The position numbers were made by a program, and so were the translations under genes. Positions 33,892 to 46,968 of a stretch of DNA of 64,000 nt are shown here, in pieces. Position 1 is the first letter of the stretch. Each line of letters starts with the position of its first letter. The notes below the pieces were generated by a model. That model saw nothing but the letters and a program-made list of their open reading frames with translations, was not told where the DNA came from and ran no database searches. Source of the DNA: Kondoa malvinella (lineage: Eukaryota; Basidiomycota; Agaricostilbomycetes; Agaricostilbales; Kondoaceae); NCBI GenBank assembly GCA_039545315.1, contig BCIM01000001.1:2761783-2825782 (forward strand). Reading direction: 5' to 3'.

Positions 33892-34358
33892 CCCTGGCAC
33901 CTGTCTCCCCTGCTTATCTACTGGACAGGCACTCAAGGGCATGTGTGATGCGAGGTCGCAAGCCGATAAAGTCTGCCGTATTACGAGAAGTACGCAAACG
34001 CCTGGAAAGCAACATGATGCAAGCTAGTGAATACGATGCGATAGCCAATGATCTGATGCAAGATATCATATGGCTTGCGAGCGACTATATTGGCCGAATT
34101 CATCGTTTTATCAGGACACTTACTGTGACGTGATCAGAGACTGCGCTAAGTTCTATTTCCTCTTCTACGATCTGCGCCAGATTCGGTCGACCAGGATGTA
34201 TCTCGAGGCTCGTGATGGGTTTCTCCGCAGATCGTTGATTTGGGTCAGTTTGTGCAAGATTTCCGTATGCACGATATGATGCGATGTCACTGCAAACAAT
34301 CAATCTTGAGCGGAAGCAATGCGGTAAATCGGTTCCATTTCACGCTTTCTTATCCCGT
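33892..34358 (+). other. Gap with one small open frame (33948-34133)
   Basis: Between the convergent methyltransferase and GUP1 genes a plus-strand frame starts at ATG 33948 (MRGRKPIKSAVLREVRKRLE). It continues through ANDLMQDIIWLASDYIG to a stop near 34133. It is helical and basic and could be a small protein or an exon of one. No family is recognised and no second exon fits clearly. Confidence 0.25.
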
Positions 34359-36542
34359 TCAGCATTTCCTGTTGATCCCATTCCTAGCTTCCTCTTCTCT
34401 ATAGGGACATCAGACAAGCATTACATATACCAAAGCACTCGCACCTGTACTCAAACATGACCTGCACCAGGCAATAGAAGTAGAAGGACATGCCCGCGAA
34501 CGGTATGAAGCCTACAGATAGTCATTTTCTGTATTGTAGAAAGTGAATTTCGCTCACCCTGTATGGAACCAAACAGCTGGCTGCACATGTAGTTCATCCC
34601 ATCTGTACCGATTGCGAATCCGATGAGATTTGCGCTGAGCAGCATGTGCACGTTTCCGACACAGCCGAACGCGCAAAGATGCCGATACCAGGATGTGTGA
34701 CCATACTGCATTTACGTCAGATGTTGATCATCCGCAAGGAGTCTTGTATTACCTTCTCCTGCGAAATCAGTCGACGGAGGACCAATTCCGGCAAAACAAA
34801 GATACTGACGGCCCATCCCCATGTCAGCAGCGTAAGAGATATGTCGTGCCACATTGCGACAAAAGTGAACACAATTCCAGTCGCGACAAAGGCATTCTTG
34901 CTTCCTCCGAGCGGTATATAGATGTACCTGTAACAAAGCCGCTAAGTCTCTACTCGGGCCAGGTAGACCTGAGCGTACTTCAGTATCCAGAGATTGTAGC
35001 TGCGATGCCACGATCGCCAGAAGCCAAGCACACTGTGATTGTTGAGCACGCAGCGGATCATGTTCTCTGGTGGGTCGATATTGTCTAAAAGAGCCCAAAG
35101 TCGAAAGAAGCGCCAAGGTATGAGCAGCTACGACTGGAGTTAAGCCTGGTCAGGTTGTACAGGGGAGAAGAGCTACCTTGAGCCAAATGACCATCAAATT
35201 CCAGAAGCCGACCATCATGAGCTCGAACGGTGTATCGCCAGCCCATGCTCTGACTCCGGTGATAGTCTTGGCGTCCTTTATCGCTACTACATAGAGGTAG
35301 TGCAGCATCACTTCCATCGTCAAAAGACAGGTAGCGAATCGAATAGCGTAGTGTACGATAGAGCGAGTATCGATCTTTGGCGGTTTGAGAAGCTGTCTTC
35401 AGAGTCAGAAAGATGAGAAAGAACACATAGCCGGATATACCTGAGAGACGAAATCGGAGTATGTGATGATTGGGCCAGCGATATACAATGGCGGATAGAG
35501 TAGATAGGCAAAGTATGTCGAGACATCGTATGAAACGGCATCTGCTTTGGCTTCACCTGACTGCTGCGAATTTCAATCGGTGAAGTCAAGTTCAGCGCGA
35601 AACAAACCTCTGACGACGAGATTGCACGCGAAGCGCGATAGTCGAGAGAATATGAAAGCGCCCGCAAAGTGGTGATATTGAATAGAATATGCCAGCGCGG
35701 CATTAGGCCATTGAAAGGAGCTCGATCCTGTCACTACATTCAGACAAATCCAAGACGAAACACCTGGCAAGACACACAAGAGAACTAAGGCTTGTCAGGA
35801 GACTACCGAAGCGATAGCCATCGTACGCCTTGTTTGCAAACAGTATAGCAGTATTGAAAGTCCATATGCAGACGAGCGATGTTCGATGACCGAGTTCAAT
35901 TCGAGAGAGTCGATAATTGGCATACAAGATGATCAGAACCTTGAGAGCAGAAGCACCATGTAGAGCGAAGGCCAGCACCAGACCAGCTGGTACGAGGTAT
36001 TTTAGTCGAGCACGAAGTCTTGCATCTGGTGCATCGCTAGCTCGGACGAAGGCCTGACTCCAAAGCTTCGACAGCAGAAGATAGCCAAAGGCAAGAAGAG
36101 CTAGAGAAGGTAGACCGCTTCGGAATTGACCGTACTGAGGATCTGACCTGTCCTAAGGTAGCATCAGCCAAATGCTGCAATGGCTTCTTCAGATAGCAGC
36201 CGTACGATCTTGCGATCAAGTATCCAGCCTGGGCTTAGCTTGTGCTTGTAAATAGGATAGTTCGGATGCGTCCCTGTCCCATTTGCTACGTGAGCGCTTG
36301 CATGACTTGCTCGAAAACTCGCGCCGACCTTGGCTCAAGCGCAGAGGAGCTGCAATCATGTATAAAGTGCCGATGAGCAGCACAGCATAGTATACATAGT
36401 ATTCTCTTGTCGTCCATCTGGGGCTATGTGTTGGCTTTGACACTTTTGATGATCCAGGCGCGTCGACAGTCAAGCGAGTGATATCATTTCGGCGGTTCAT
36501 GGTATCACTGGCTTGAGCTGGCATTGGTAGCAGCTCTTGCAT
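34359..36542 (-). CDS. GUP1: Gup1-type membrane-bound O-acyltransferase (MBOAT)
   Basis: Gup1 is an ER multi-pass O-acyltransferase that remodels the lipid of GPI anchors and also affects glycerol uptake in yeast. The reading begins with a polar N-terminus and then [19 protein letters not shown], the family's first membrane segment. The C-terminal blocks include [53 protein letters not shown] and the final [12 protein letters not shown]. Many introns separate hydrophobic exons in between. The active-site His region lies in exons near 35020-35300, which I did not fully assemble. Start may be ATG 36542 or MNRRNDITR at 36500. Stop TGA 34361-34359. The acyltransferase role fits with GPI16 nearby, but the pairing is probably coincidental. 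Confidence 0.75.
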
Positions 36543-36633
36543 GCAAGGGTATCATCTGCAAAACATTGGCAGTTCGTATACAACCTTTATTCACACATCT
36601 ATTTGCACATGCCTTCAATAAAGTCCGCATAGA

Positions 36634-39127
36634 TCACATCGGCTTCTTCTCGATATCCGTGGTAGAGACTGCAGCACCAACGCGTACGTCCATATCACCT
36701 TTCCGCACGCTAAGGCAATCGCAAGTAGAGACATCAGCGAACCGAAGTTGCTACTCAAGAGGCTGCAGACTTACGGCTCGACATCCTCCAGCGCTGGACC
36801 TTGAAAGTGCTTTCTTCCCCAAACGAAGTACCAGATCAAGCTGATGGTCGCGAAGAAGAAGAAGATCACGCTCGCATAGTTCATGGTTTCTGGTGTTGTC
36901 GGTATAGCCCTGTCGTTCTGTGTTAAAGGAATAGCATGGATAGTGGTCGAAGAGCTCACGTCGGGCTAGAGAATAGAACGAATGCCAAAGGCACATAGAG
37001 AATGGTGACAATGTTGCATAGCCAGCCTAGACGTCCAAGAGACCACACGGCACCTTTGACGTGCTTTCGTCCGGCCAGGACACTCATGAAGACTGGAACA
37101 GCGTAGGCAGCTGTCAAAGCCATTGTGCCGCAGCCTACGTAAGGGTTCAGCACGACTAACGCAAGGTTAGATGGGGAAATACCAGTAAAGGCGTTCTAAG
37201 GATGATGCTTTAGCAACGACTAGATTAGCTAGAGAAGGACTCACAAACGCTGCTGTCGAGCCCAGATAGATGAGACCGAGCAGGCAGTCCACCACTGTCG
37301 TGAGGATACTGCACGAGTTGTGAATAGGTATACCAAAAATTACTGTGATCGCTTACACAGCATTTGCTGGCTGTCCGCCGAATCTTGGTGAGATCTGCTT
37401 CCACCCTATAATACACTCTCAGCGAGGGATGCGCCTGAGCAAGGAGAGACTCACACTTTGATCCAGGTATAGCACCATCTCTCGAAAAGGCATATGCAGC
37501 TCTTGATCCGGCCGTCATGGCTCCGATTCCAGCAAAGAACAGGATACCAAAGATCAAAAAGAGCAGGCCAAATCCACCGCTATCAAGGATGAGAAGCTGG
37601 GGCATCAACTAGCTGACGTCACAGCGGAGTCTTCTAGCAACATACGATTCACCCGCAGCAGAAGCAAATATTTGACCTATGGGTTGCCCGGAAGGCACAG
37701 CCAGGAGATCGGCAATCGGTGTTGGGAGTATGAACATGATTGGAATGAGGTATAGAAGACCTGTGATGGCGCCAAAGACCACAGACAGCGTCATGGCCTT
37801 TGCGACCTCTGTTTCAGGCCGGGCGGCTGAAATTCGATAAATGAGCAGCTTCAAATCTGGCTGGTAAAAGCACCTACTCTCGTCACTCAAGCTTGCAATC
37901 ATGCCTGACGGAGATGAAAGACATTATGAGCGATAGGAGATGCTGCTGCGAAGTGACACACCATAGGCAGTGATCTGACTCGATTGATTCAGCCTACGCA
38001 ACATTTCACTGGTTCGAGACACGTACAACATAAGCAGGTTGGAGCAGTCCGATAAAGAATGACCATCCTAAGTGCCATTAACAGTAGGCCAGTAGAGACA
38101 AGAAGAGCAGCTCACCCGATGGATAGCCAGAGGGACTCGCGTCAAATTCGCTAAAGACAAATTCTCCACTGTTACGACCGTTCCGTGCCATCGATAGTAG
38201 TGTGACCAATACGATGATGACCGTGGCCCCAGTCCAGTAGATACAAGCCTTGTTCAAAGCGTCGAGTACTTTATTCGGCATGAGGTTGACCAAGGCGCAT
38301 CCAATCATCAACGCCCAAAAGACGAGCAAGACTTGCCAATTCTCGGCAGCGTATTCGCTATCCCAGATACCAGGAGCTGACATGATGAGTTGCGCGCCGC
38401 CAAAATTGATGCTCAGTAGGATCAACCAGCTGAAAGTGCTTTGTTAAGCCTGTCGAGCTAAAGATACAGGAATGACCGACTCACTTTCCGACCACGTTTA
38501 GCCAACCATCTACGTATGCAACTACTGGCGCCCATTCTGGCGGGCTGACCTAGATGAGGTCTATCAGTCCTGTTCGTCGGAAGTCGGCACGCATTACTCA
38601 CCTTGGCTGCCCAGAAGTATATGCCGCTGCAGACTGGATTTAGTCTATACAACTCGCATCTATAATACAACCTTACCCGCTCGTTGGATAGACAGAGCTG
38701 AGCTCGCCCAAACTTCCAGCAATGCAAAGCGAGACTTAGACAAGCAGGTACTTTAGAACGGAGTTCCTAATCTCTGAGGGCCGACTGACCCAGCATGATC
38801 AGGATCCAGCCTATGATACTGCTTAGATGGTACAGTTGAGTATCACAAAGTCATACCATAGATGATTGTCACAGGTCCGCCAGAGGTGAGACCTGATCTA
38901 GCTTGTCAGTGCTGATCAGACTGGCGCTCAAAGATGCCAACCGATTGCCATTGTTGTGCTGAGACCGTAAGGCACTGCGTAAAGGACCGATAAGGCTTGA
39001 ACCAGGTATCAAAGGGAGGACATATCATAATCCCGAATGACAAGCCCAAGATGCTGAACATGCTCAAGCTAACAGGTAGCTGCTCCTTATAGCCGAAGCG
39101 GTCTGATTGCGCTCCGCCAACAGACAT
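36634..39127 (-). CDS. Amino-acid/choline-type permease (APC superfamily)
   Basis: This is a 12-segment plasma-membrane transporter of the fungal GABA/choline permease group. Start ATG 39127 gives MSVGGAQSDRFGYKEQLPVS. Blocks then read SMFSILGLSFGIM, TMAIGLTSGGPVTIIYGWIL, GSLGELSSVYPTSGGIYFWA, PEWAPVVAYVDGWLNVVG, LTGYGMIASLSDE, RPETEVAKAMTLSVVFG, GGFGLLFLIFGILFFAGIG and AVYAVPVFMSVLAGRKH-like segments. The tail is VRKGDMDVRVGAAVSTTDIE. About twelve introns of 45-60 nt are needed; the first (starting GTCCTC) joins FGIMI to LPYGLSTTMAIG. The substrate cannot be told from sequence; GABA, choline or polyamines are candidates. Stop TGA 36636-36634. Confidence 0.85.
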
Positions 39128-39641
39128 GCTGATCTTGTTATTATCTTGCTGTGCAGTTCGGAGCGATAAGTTTGTTGATCGGAATGGACGAGCTTTATCC
39201 GCGGGAAGGTAGTTGGGGCTTCTAACTTGACACAGCTCTGGTTGATAGATGGACGCTTGATGGCAGAGGGCAAGCTGCGGGAGAGCGTGGGCAATGCAAG
39301 GTGTGTGGCCGAGAGCCTGGAATCAGGTCCACGCTAAATTGATGCGCGTCATTTGCGATAGTACTGATAAGCGCGACAAATTGACCAGACACAGGCCGGA
39401 CAGTTTGTATCTGAACGACAGGCGTAGGTGAGGGGACAGAGACGCGAAATGGGCCTCAGGAATAGCTCATTGAAATTGGCTTTGTGTCTGTGAAGTTGAC
39501 CGCCAGCATATAGAAATCGCGAGCACTATTGGACCATACTTGTCAGCTCAGCAGTGTCGTATATGAGCGAAATAAGCGGAATGCGGCAGACCAAGACGAT
39601 GCAATTCCAAAAAAGTTTGGCTCATTCGCTCATTCTGCAAC
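39128..39641. other. Intergenic promoter region between divergent genes
   Basis: About 510 nt separate the permease and MYND-protein starts. Short frames are present on both strands but none has family features. It should contain both promoters. Confidence 0.4.
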
Positions 39642-40735
39642 ATGCAACGACTTCCTGCCAATGTCTGCAAGCAAATTCCAGCTATGGAGAAGCGCATGCA
39701 AGAAACTGTGAGGGAGAAGGACTGGAAAGCACTTGCAGGAGTCGCAAACGACATGCTGCCAGCGGACACAGATTTGCGCCATGGTGATGTTGTCAAGCTT
39801 TTGCTTACGCGACGCTATCTCGCTGAAACACCTGAACCACTCTTACAACTCTGTTCGGAAGTCCTGCACCATCGCATTGAACGCGCTCAAGACGAAGATT
39901 TAAACAAAGACGTCCCTCTGCTCGAGATGGCTATTGCCCTTCAATTCATCCTTCTGACCTCAACTTTACGCGCGAATTCAAGCCAGAAGAGGCAGAAGTA
40001 GTGCTTGCATTGGCAACCGACATCGATCTAGAATGCGCCGAAATCTTTTGCATGGTCCTCGTCGTAAACCCTGATCACCCTCAGCTTTTCGAGGCATGGT
40101 TCAGAACAGTAGCCGAATCCCTTACTCGCCGACAAACATGCCAGATCAAGTCGCGCAAAAGTTTCCGGTAATGATGACAAGATGGAAAGCTTCTTTAGCA
40201 AGATCATTCAGTCACATAGACAAACTACTGCCATCCAAAAGAATGAGGGTTGCCGAATTGATCAATTCGAAAATAACTCAACTGGAATTCGGCCTGGTGA
40301 ATGTAGCTATTGCGTTGGATATAGAAATACCAGAAGCTACGCTCAAGAGATGGAAAGTCTATCACGATTTTAGAGGAGCGTCACAGCTGCCAACATCGGC
40401 AGAAAGGGCAGCGGCGTTGGGCGAGATAGAGATCGTCAAGCGGGGCAAAGGCGCTCAAGATTGGGGTTGTAATCAGTGCTACAACTACTATGTCACCGGA
40501 ATGGGTGATTTCCATGAAGACTATAACAAATCTGGGTCTGCGTCTGCTTCCTTCAAGTGTTGCGGAGAGTAAGCTTTCTATGCGATCTGCTAGTTCTGTT
40601 CCTGATGGTTTGGTTAGCTGTCATGTCGCAATGTATTGTACACCTCAGTGCGCTGTTCTGGATTGGAAGGCTGGTCATCGGGATGCATGCTATGGGAGAA
40701 GGCAGAGGAAAGCAAGCAAGGAGAAGAAGACATAA
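39642..40735 (+). CDS. MYND zinc-finger protein
   Basis: The protein is mostly helical with a C-terminal MYND finger, assembled as CNQCYNYY ... FKCCGD then CHVAMYCTPQCAVLDWKAGH, RDAC, which supplies the Cys/His zinc ligands. MYND fingers bind proline-rich peptides of partner proteins. Upstream parts include MEKRMQETVREKDWKALAG, DPEEAEVVLALATDIDLE, SHIDKLLPSKRMRVAELIN and LPTSAERAAALGEIEIV. Two introns appear to end in AAG: one from 39912 to about 39979 (TTCAAG) and one joining WFRT to FPVMMTRW (CAAAAG). Without them the frame breaks twice. The third intron (GTAAGC to GTTAG) lies inside the finger. Stop TAA 40733-40735. The basic tail RRQRKASKEKKT may be a nuclear signal. Confidence 0.7.
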
Positions 40736-41117
40736 TCGAGGACACACCCCTTGTCAGTTCTGGCTTGTATACTCGTCCAGTGAGGATACAGTTGATGTCG
40801 AAGAGTGGTAGCTAGTGTGTTGAAGGAAAGAGAAGGCTTGGGTACTGCTGACGCTCCGAGACCATTGCTTGTGACAAGGATACGCGATATTCGACAGTTG
40901 CAGAGCTGGCATACTCTCCGCGACGAGCGTATTTGTTAGGCTTAGTATGGGGCCTTTGCTGTTCTTCTTGCCTAGTTCCGACTCTAAGAATCCGCATGTC
41001 GGTTGCGCTCGTCCCGTCTCAGCCATGAACAGGCAGACCATATAGAGAATACCACGAGCATCTTGATACCCTGAACAACACGCAAGACTGCCTCGAGACG
41101 GACCTCTACAGGCTGAG
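40736..41117. other. Intergenic region upstream of the DENND6-like gene
   Basis: This 382-nt gap sits between two plus-strand genes. A long minus-strand open frame crosses it but is not supported as a gene (see rejected items). No other element is visible. Confidence 0.4.
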
Positions 41118-43212
41118 ATGGAAGAAGGCGATCTTTCAGAGGGCTTGAGCAATTTGCGACATTCTGCAGGCTCCAATGGCTCTCCCAAGATGCCGCCTCG
41201 TGTTCCAATGGCGCGCAAGAGGTCCTCATCCACAGGAAATTCAGTCAAACCTCGTAGTCGGAGAAACACCCTCACCAGGTCTATTGCCTTTCCAAGTGCA
41301 GTCCTACCTGTAGAAATACTGCTGTCTTTGCGAAGATATTGCCTCTGCTTCGCTCTTGTCAACTTTGATCTGGACAGTGGGTCAGATCCGCAAACGTGAG
41401 GGAGCGCCGGCTAACCTGTATCGCGCAGAGGGCAATGATGTAGACTCGGTCTGGCCAGCCACGCCTTTTACGCCTTCTGAGCTGTCTGATATCGCATTCT
41501 CTTCTTTTCCGGATTCAGCGACGCAAGGTGTTGGCCTAGGAAGCAATTCGCTGACAACCTTCACCTGGAGAATACCTCGGGACCGAACAAGACAAGTCAT
41601 AGAGACTCAGACAAGCTACGACTTTCTCTATGGCCATGTCAGCTTCTCGCAGCAGAAAAGCGAAGCCTTTAGACGAAATTACCTGCAGCGAAGCCTTGTC
41701 CTCATTACTCATCGGCCAGAGATGATTGGTCTCTTTTCGACCTTGATGGACATGCTGGGACCGCTTCATACAAAGCCTGAGGCCCAGGCTAGTGCGATAA
41801 TAGAAGTTGTGCGCATGCAGCACCGGTCAATGCTTTCCCATATTGACGAAGTCTTGATCAGGCCATTGCAAATATCGCCAAATGGCCAGATCCAACACCC
41901 GGCACTATGCTCGAGCTCAATTTCCTCGGCACGATACATCAAGTCGATCTTCCTTTATCAAGCACAGCGCAATGCCACGACAGCGGTCAGTCACCCAGCA
42001 TACCGAGAACAGCTATTCTCGCTTCCTGCCCTCTCATCCCACTTTCGATGCTCTTTCAGCACAACCTATCCAAACTATGGCTCTTATGGGAACTCGTGGC
42101 TCTTGCAGAGCCGATACTAGTCTATTGTCCGAACGATTTGGCTAAATGCACCGCAGCCGTCTTCTGGCTCACAGCTCTCATACGACCTCTGCGTTATGGG
42201 GGAGACTTTCGACCATATCTTCACATACATTCGAACAATTTTGCAAGTATAGTCAATAACAACGCACCTAGGCAAGGATACATCATAGGCTGCACAAGTC
42301 CACTGCTGTTCTCGGCATGCAGACATTGGCCGCATGTACTCACTATGCATGATTCGTCATCGCCAACCCAAGGCAACATCTTTGGCACTACCTCAAAATC
42401 ACAGGGTTCGCATAGCTTCCGTGAAGCGCAGAATGGGCAAAGCGGATTGTACTCAGAGAAGAAGCGGACGATTAAGCGGGATGATGAGGTTCTCCGATTG
42501 GCACAAGATCGAGTCAGGGCTGGTGACTGTGAGTTTCCTGTCAGTCTGTACTGCTCGCGCTCACAAGCTTGCCAGTCCTTCAAGCAGACGCAATTCTCAT
42601 TCGACATTTCAGTCACCTAAGCCAGTCCCTTTTGGTCCCTCTCAACCGTTACTTTGCAACACTTCACCCACACGCGAGACCAGGTGACAAGCCTATTCCT
42701 TCGCTACCATTCAGTAACGAAGACTTTGTCCAATCCATCAAAACACACGACACACCTCTCAGATTTCGTCGGCCCAGAATGCCAGGATCCTCATCCGCTG
42801 CACCACATGCTGCTATATCTCTATATCACCGCTTCGTATCCTCGCCGAACTTTGCAGAATGGCTAAGGATTCGGTTGATCGACTCTGATGAAGCGTTGCG
42901 GTCGAGGTATTTGAGCAATTTGCAGACGATGAATTTGTCAGAGTGGGCAAAAGGGCGAAACGGGCGCGAAGTAAATGGCTTGCTGAGACAGGTTGAAGCG
43001 GAAATTTCGACCTTGGTGAGCGCTTTCACTATTCTTCGCCATCGCATGTCCTTATATGTGGTACTCAGACTATGCAGGAAGAAGAAGCAAGACCTTTCCG
43101 CAATCGGTCATTGAGTCAAGATGCAACACATCAGCTAAGCGTCCCGCAGTCTAAGTCGCGCATCGGCAAGCTAGAAGATCAAGCAGACAAGCTGCGACTA
43201 CTGGCAAGGTGA
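41118..43212 (+). CDS. DENN-domain protein, DENND6-like
   Basis: DENND6 proteins are guanine-nucleotide exchange factors for Rab GTPases in endosomal recycling. The N-terminal DENN (longin-like) part reads RYCLCFALVNFDLDKG, SDIAFSSFPDSATQG, DFLYGHVSFSQQKSEAF and LQRSLVLITHRPEMIGLF. After a GTGCGC intron, ANIAKWPDPTPGTMLELNF, LGTIHQVDLP continues the family order. The core DENN then reads WELVALAEPILVYCPNDLA, IRPLRYGGDFRPYLHIHS and GYIIGCTSPLLFSACRHWPH. The C-terminal region has DAILIRHFSHLSQSLLVPLN and YHRFVSSPNFAEWLRIRL. Block order and spacing match metazoan DENND6A/B. Stop TGA 43210-43212, only about 110 nt from the convergent RDH54 stop. Confidence 0.85.
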
Positions 43213-43321
43213 TTGGCAGCAGAGCACTGTAGATGGGTCGGTCTGTCGTTCATTTAATATTGTACAAGTAGATCGATAATTGCCATAGACATAGACAAAA
43301 GATGTACTCTAATGCTCTACT

Positions 43322-46300
43322 TCACGCAACCTCGGCAAAATTCGACGAAGCTTTGCTGAAGATGAACGAGATAGCTCCAGCGGTCTTGAGTGCCGGCTGA
43401 ACTGGCGCATCTTCGGTTCCGCTTGAGACTCCTTCGGTCTCGCTGTCTGACTCATCCTTGAACAGCTCCTTGGCTTTCGGCATCTGAGCAGCGCTGAGTA
43501 CTTCGCCAACCATTTCTCGCAAGATCTCGTCGCCAATCTCGTCAATGCGCTCGGCTTCAGTAGCATTGACATGAGTCCAATTCTTCAGGACTGCGAGACG
43601 CTTCTTGTTGTCGGTGTCCTGTGCGAGATGCGTCAAGGTAAAGTCGAAGGACATGGGAAAAGACCGACCTTCTTCGGCTTCATCTTATCGGCTCGGACAA
43701 AGCTGACAGAAGGAGGGTCATCGTCTTCATCAGCGCCTTCATCACGAGTACCGGCAGTATCAGTCTCTTGACAATCACAAGCCAGTAGATCATGGGTTTG
43801 CGAATTGGTGTCATCGTGAAAGGTGAAGATCGCGCGGAGCTGAGAGCACGCTCTAGGGTCAGCGGTGTAAATTGTATAGGGAGTAAAGCTTACTTCTTCC
43901 AAGGTGAATGCATCGGACTTGCCTCCAGTTGAGCCAGGCTCCATTAAAGATCCGGCTAGACCGGTCTTGATGATCTGCCGTTGGAAGATCTCTGCGGCGA
44001 CTGTCAGTTCAGAAGTAAAGTTTCGAGCAATACTCACTCTCATCCATCGTTCCAGTGGTCAAGAAGCGGTAGATGTGGCAAGGCTTCTTTTGGCCATCCT
44101 GCAGCACAACTATTAGCACCGTAAAGGTCATACCAAAGAGAAATGCACGAACTCGATGGATGCGAGCCATGGCTTGCAAGTCGTTGCTCGGATTCCAGTC
44201 AGAGTCGAAGAGCACAAGTCGACTAGCTCCAGTAACAGTCAAACCGACACCGCCAGACTTGGAACTGAGCAGGAAGATGACTGTAATAATAGTCAGAACA
44301 AATCTCTGCTCCGTCTCACTTGCTCACATTGCTGCTTCTGCGAAGACTTGTTGAAATTGTCAACTATCTCCTGACGCTTGGTCTGAGGTGTTTGGCCATC
44401 GAGACGACAGTAAGGATAGCGCATATTCTTGCAATGCTCTTCCAGGATGTCCAAAGTCTGAGTGTAGTTCGACACTATTGCGGCTGGTCAGCTAACATTT
44501 TCTCTTCCAATCCTAAGGGCTCACCGAGGACAACTTTCTCATCAGTGTCGCGCTTGAGCAATCGGACAAGAGAAGCAAGGGCAGTCAACTTGCCTACACG
44601 CATACGTTAGCCTGTCACTTGATTAATCAGGAAAGCAATTACCAGACAGAGCCACATCATTGGCGTCAGTGATGGCTTGCAAAAGATCCGTCACGCCAGA
44701 ACCAAAGACATCCTCGTTCTTGCCCTTCAAAAGCTTTTTCACGAGCAAGCCGGGCGAGTTGCATAAGTTCTTCAAGGTAGAGATAAGCACCAGATGGGAG
44801 GAACCGCTCGAGAAGGCTTGACGAAATTCAGGCGTGTCGAGGATGTGCTTATAGATCTGTTGCTGGATGCTGCTGGGCCGAATGAAGACGACGTGCTCAT
44901 CTGATGAAGCGGGTCAGAAGTCGGATGCGCACTCTAAAGTAAACGCACGCTTCGGAGGTAAGTAGCCATCCAGAATCTCTGCAGTGCGACGAAGGACAAA
45001 ATTGCGCGACACTCGACCGAGCTGCGAATGGTGTCAGCCAGTCACACTGGCACAATATCGGACGCACCTGTTCATTACGAGCAATGCCGAGCTGCAGGTT
45101 ATCCCTCGTACAATTTGGCTCTCGTGAGCGCAAGATTGGTTGTTCATAGACTCTGAGATCTAGTCAGCTTCAATCTCGACAGTAGATAGGACGTACTTCT
45201 TGAAGCAAGCATAAGTGTCGAAGATATTTGGATTGACCCAGTCAGCCATAGCATGTAGCTCGGACAAATCGTTCTGCGTGGATTAGTAGGCTCTTGTCAA
45301 GATAGCAAAAACAAGCATACCTGGATCGGAGTACCGCTCAAAATGATCCGCCTAGGAGTATTAAATACATTCAAAGCTTGCGTCGTCTTGTTTCCAGCAG
45401 TCTTTAGTCGATGTCCTTCATCGCACACAACAAGTCCAACAGGCGGTTGAGCTTTCTTAATGTCCTCTACGACTGTACGTAGACGTTCATAGCCGATGAT
45501 GAGCACTTCGAACGTTTTGGAAGCGCAAAAGGATTTGACGTCTGTTTTCCCGTCGACGACAAAGACGCGCAGACGATCGGAGCCGAGCCATTTCTTGAAC
45601 TCTTTGGCCCAATTCTGGTTATAGCATAAGCAGTCGTCACGAGGCATTAGGTTGAGAGCTGACCTTCACCAGAGTCACTGGGCAAACCACTAAAACTCGC
45701 TGTAAAGCAGTCCCGTCGCCAAAGTAAGGACTTTGTCCTAGAAGAGAGGTCAGTTCTCAGCGATTTGAAAGCAAACTCTATTGCATACGAAGAAGCGTCC
45801 AGATCAAAGCAATCGTCTGGATCGTCTTGCCGAGACCCCTGTCGAAACATTCAGCATTGCTCTTATTGCTAAGACACTGAGCTCACATCTCATCAGCTAG
45901 AATAGCGCCTTGACCTTCGCCCCTGAGACCCATGACACAGTCATACAGAAACTTGACACCCCTGCTAATGCAATCAGCTTGGCTCGCTTATACGAAAGAG
46001 AAGAACGCACTCCTGCTGATGTGGTCTGAGATGCCTACCAATGACCGGATCAATCACGACATCAACCACAGGCAAGTTCTTCTTGTTGAACCTATTCTCA
46101 TGGGCTTTGTCTGGTCTGCTCATGACGAGTGCTCCTTGCGCATTTGGGTCAAATCTCGGTACAGGAATCACGGTCTTCTTATTACTGCTTCCACCCCAAA
46201 CAGGGTCCTTGAAAGTCGTTGTAGGGGCTTTGAAAGCTTTCGAAGCGGTAGGTACGGCTGAAGTGGTTGCTTGAGTTGAGAGGAAAGGTTTTCCAGACAT

Positions 46301-46968
46301 GTAGTCCGAGCTGGAGATGGACTCGTCCAGTTCTATCTCTTTGCCACCGAGAGTGATTTGGTCGCCTGGTGTGAGCGAGTCGCCTTTCCAAGTTCCAGCT
46401 GCGATGCTGCTCGAATTGAGTTTGGTTCAGAAACGGGTGAAGGTGACATACTCTTTAGCAGTGTCTTTGTCCTTGAGGACTGCGCGAGTCCCTTTAACGA
46501 CAAGCACACCGTCGCCTTCCCATGTTTTGTGCTTCTTGTTTTGAGGTTTCCGCCTAAGTTTGATCAGTTACAGGTGCGCTCACCTGCAGGAGGAGACGTA
46601 CCACATGCACTGTACATACGTCAATCAAGCTACAGGAGCATTACGGCGATACATACAGAGAAATAAAGCTCTTCACCCGATTGAGTTCCTGCAGCTTGTG
46701 ACGTGCTCGCAACAGCAGCAGACAACTTTGGTCCAGGCAGCTTGACAGCTTTGAATGATTTGATACCTGCAGGAGTTGCCACAGACTTCTGTATTGCTAA
46801 AGACTTCTTTGTCACGCGAGAGTCGAGCACATCAAAATCGTCAGACAGCTCGTTTGCAGTGGAAGGTCTGCGCTTCTTTGCTGGCGGTGGAGGGCTTGAC
46901 AAATTATCTTGGCCGTTGAGCGACTTGCGCTTCTGTGGCTGCACACGCTGCAGAGGCTTGCATGACAT
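43322..46968 (-). CDS. RDH54: Rdh54/Tid1 (Rad54B) DNA translocase
   Basis: Rdh54 is a Swi2/Snf2-family dsDNA translocase that works with Rad51 and Dmc1 in mitotic and meiotic recombination. The N-terminus is basic ([21 protein letters not shown]) and carries the Rdh54-specific block [16 protein letters not shown]. The helicase core shows motif I ([12 protein letters not shown], split by an intron), motif Ia ([17 protein letters not shown]), motif II ([12 protein letters not shown]), motif III ([12 protein letters not shown]) and motif IV ([15 protein letters not shown]). Motif V reads [20 protein letters not shown] and motif [17 protein letters not shown]. The C-terminus has a cysteine pair (HDLLACDC) and an acidic tail ending SSNFAEVA. 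More than twelve introns. The WRKP block favours Rad54B over Rad54. Confidence 0.9.

Noticed and set aside
40754..41362. 202-codon minus-strand open frame
   Set aside because: Its first third is antisense to the well-supported DENND6 first exon, and the protein shows no family features or introns. Most likely a chance frame.
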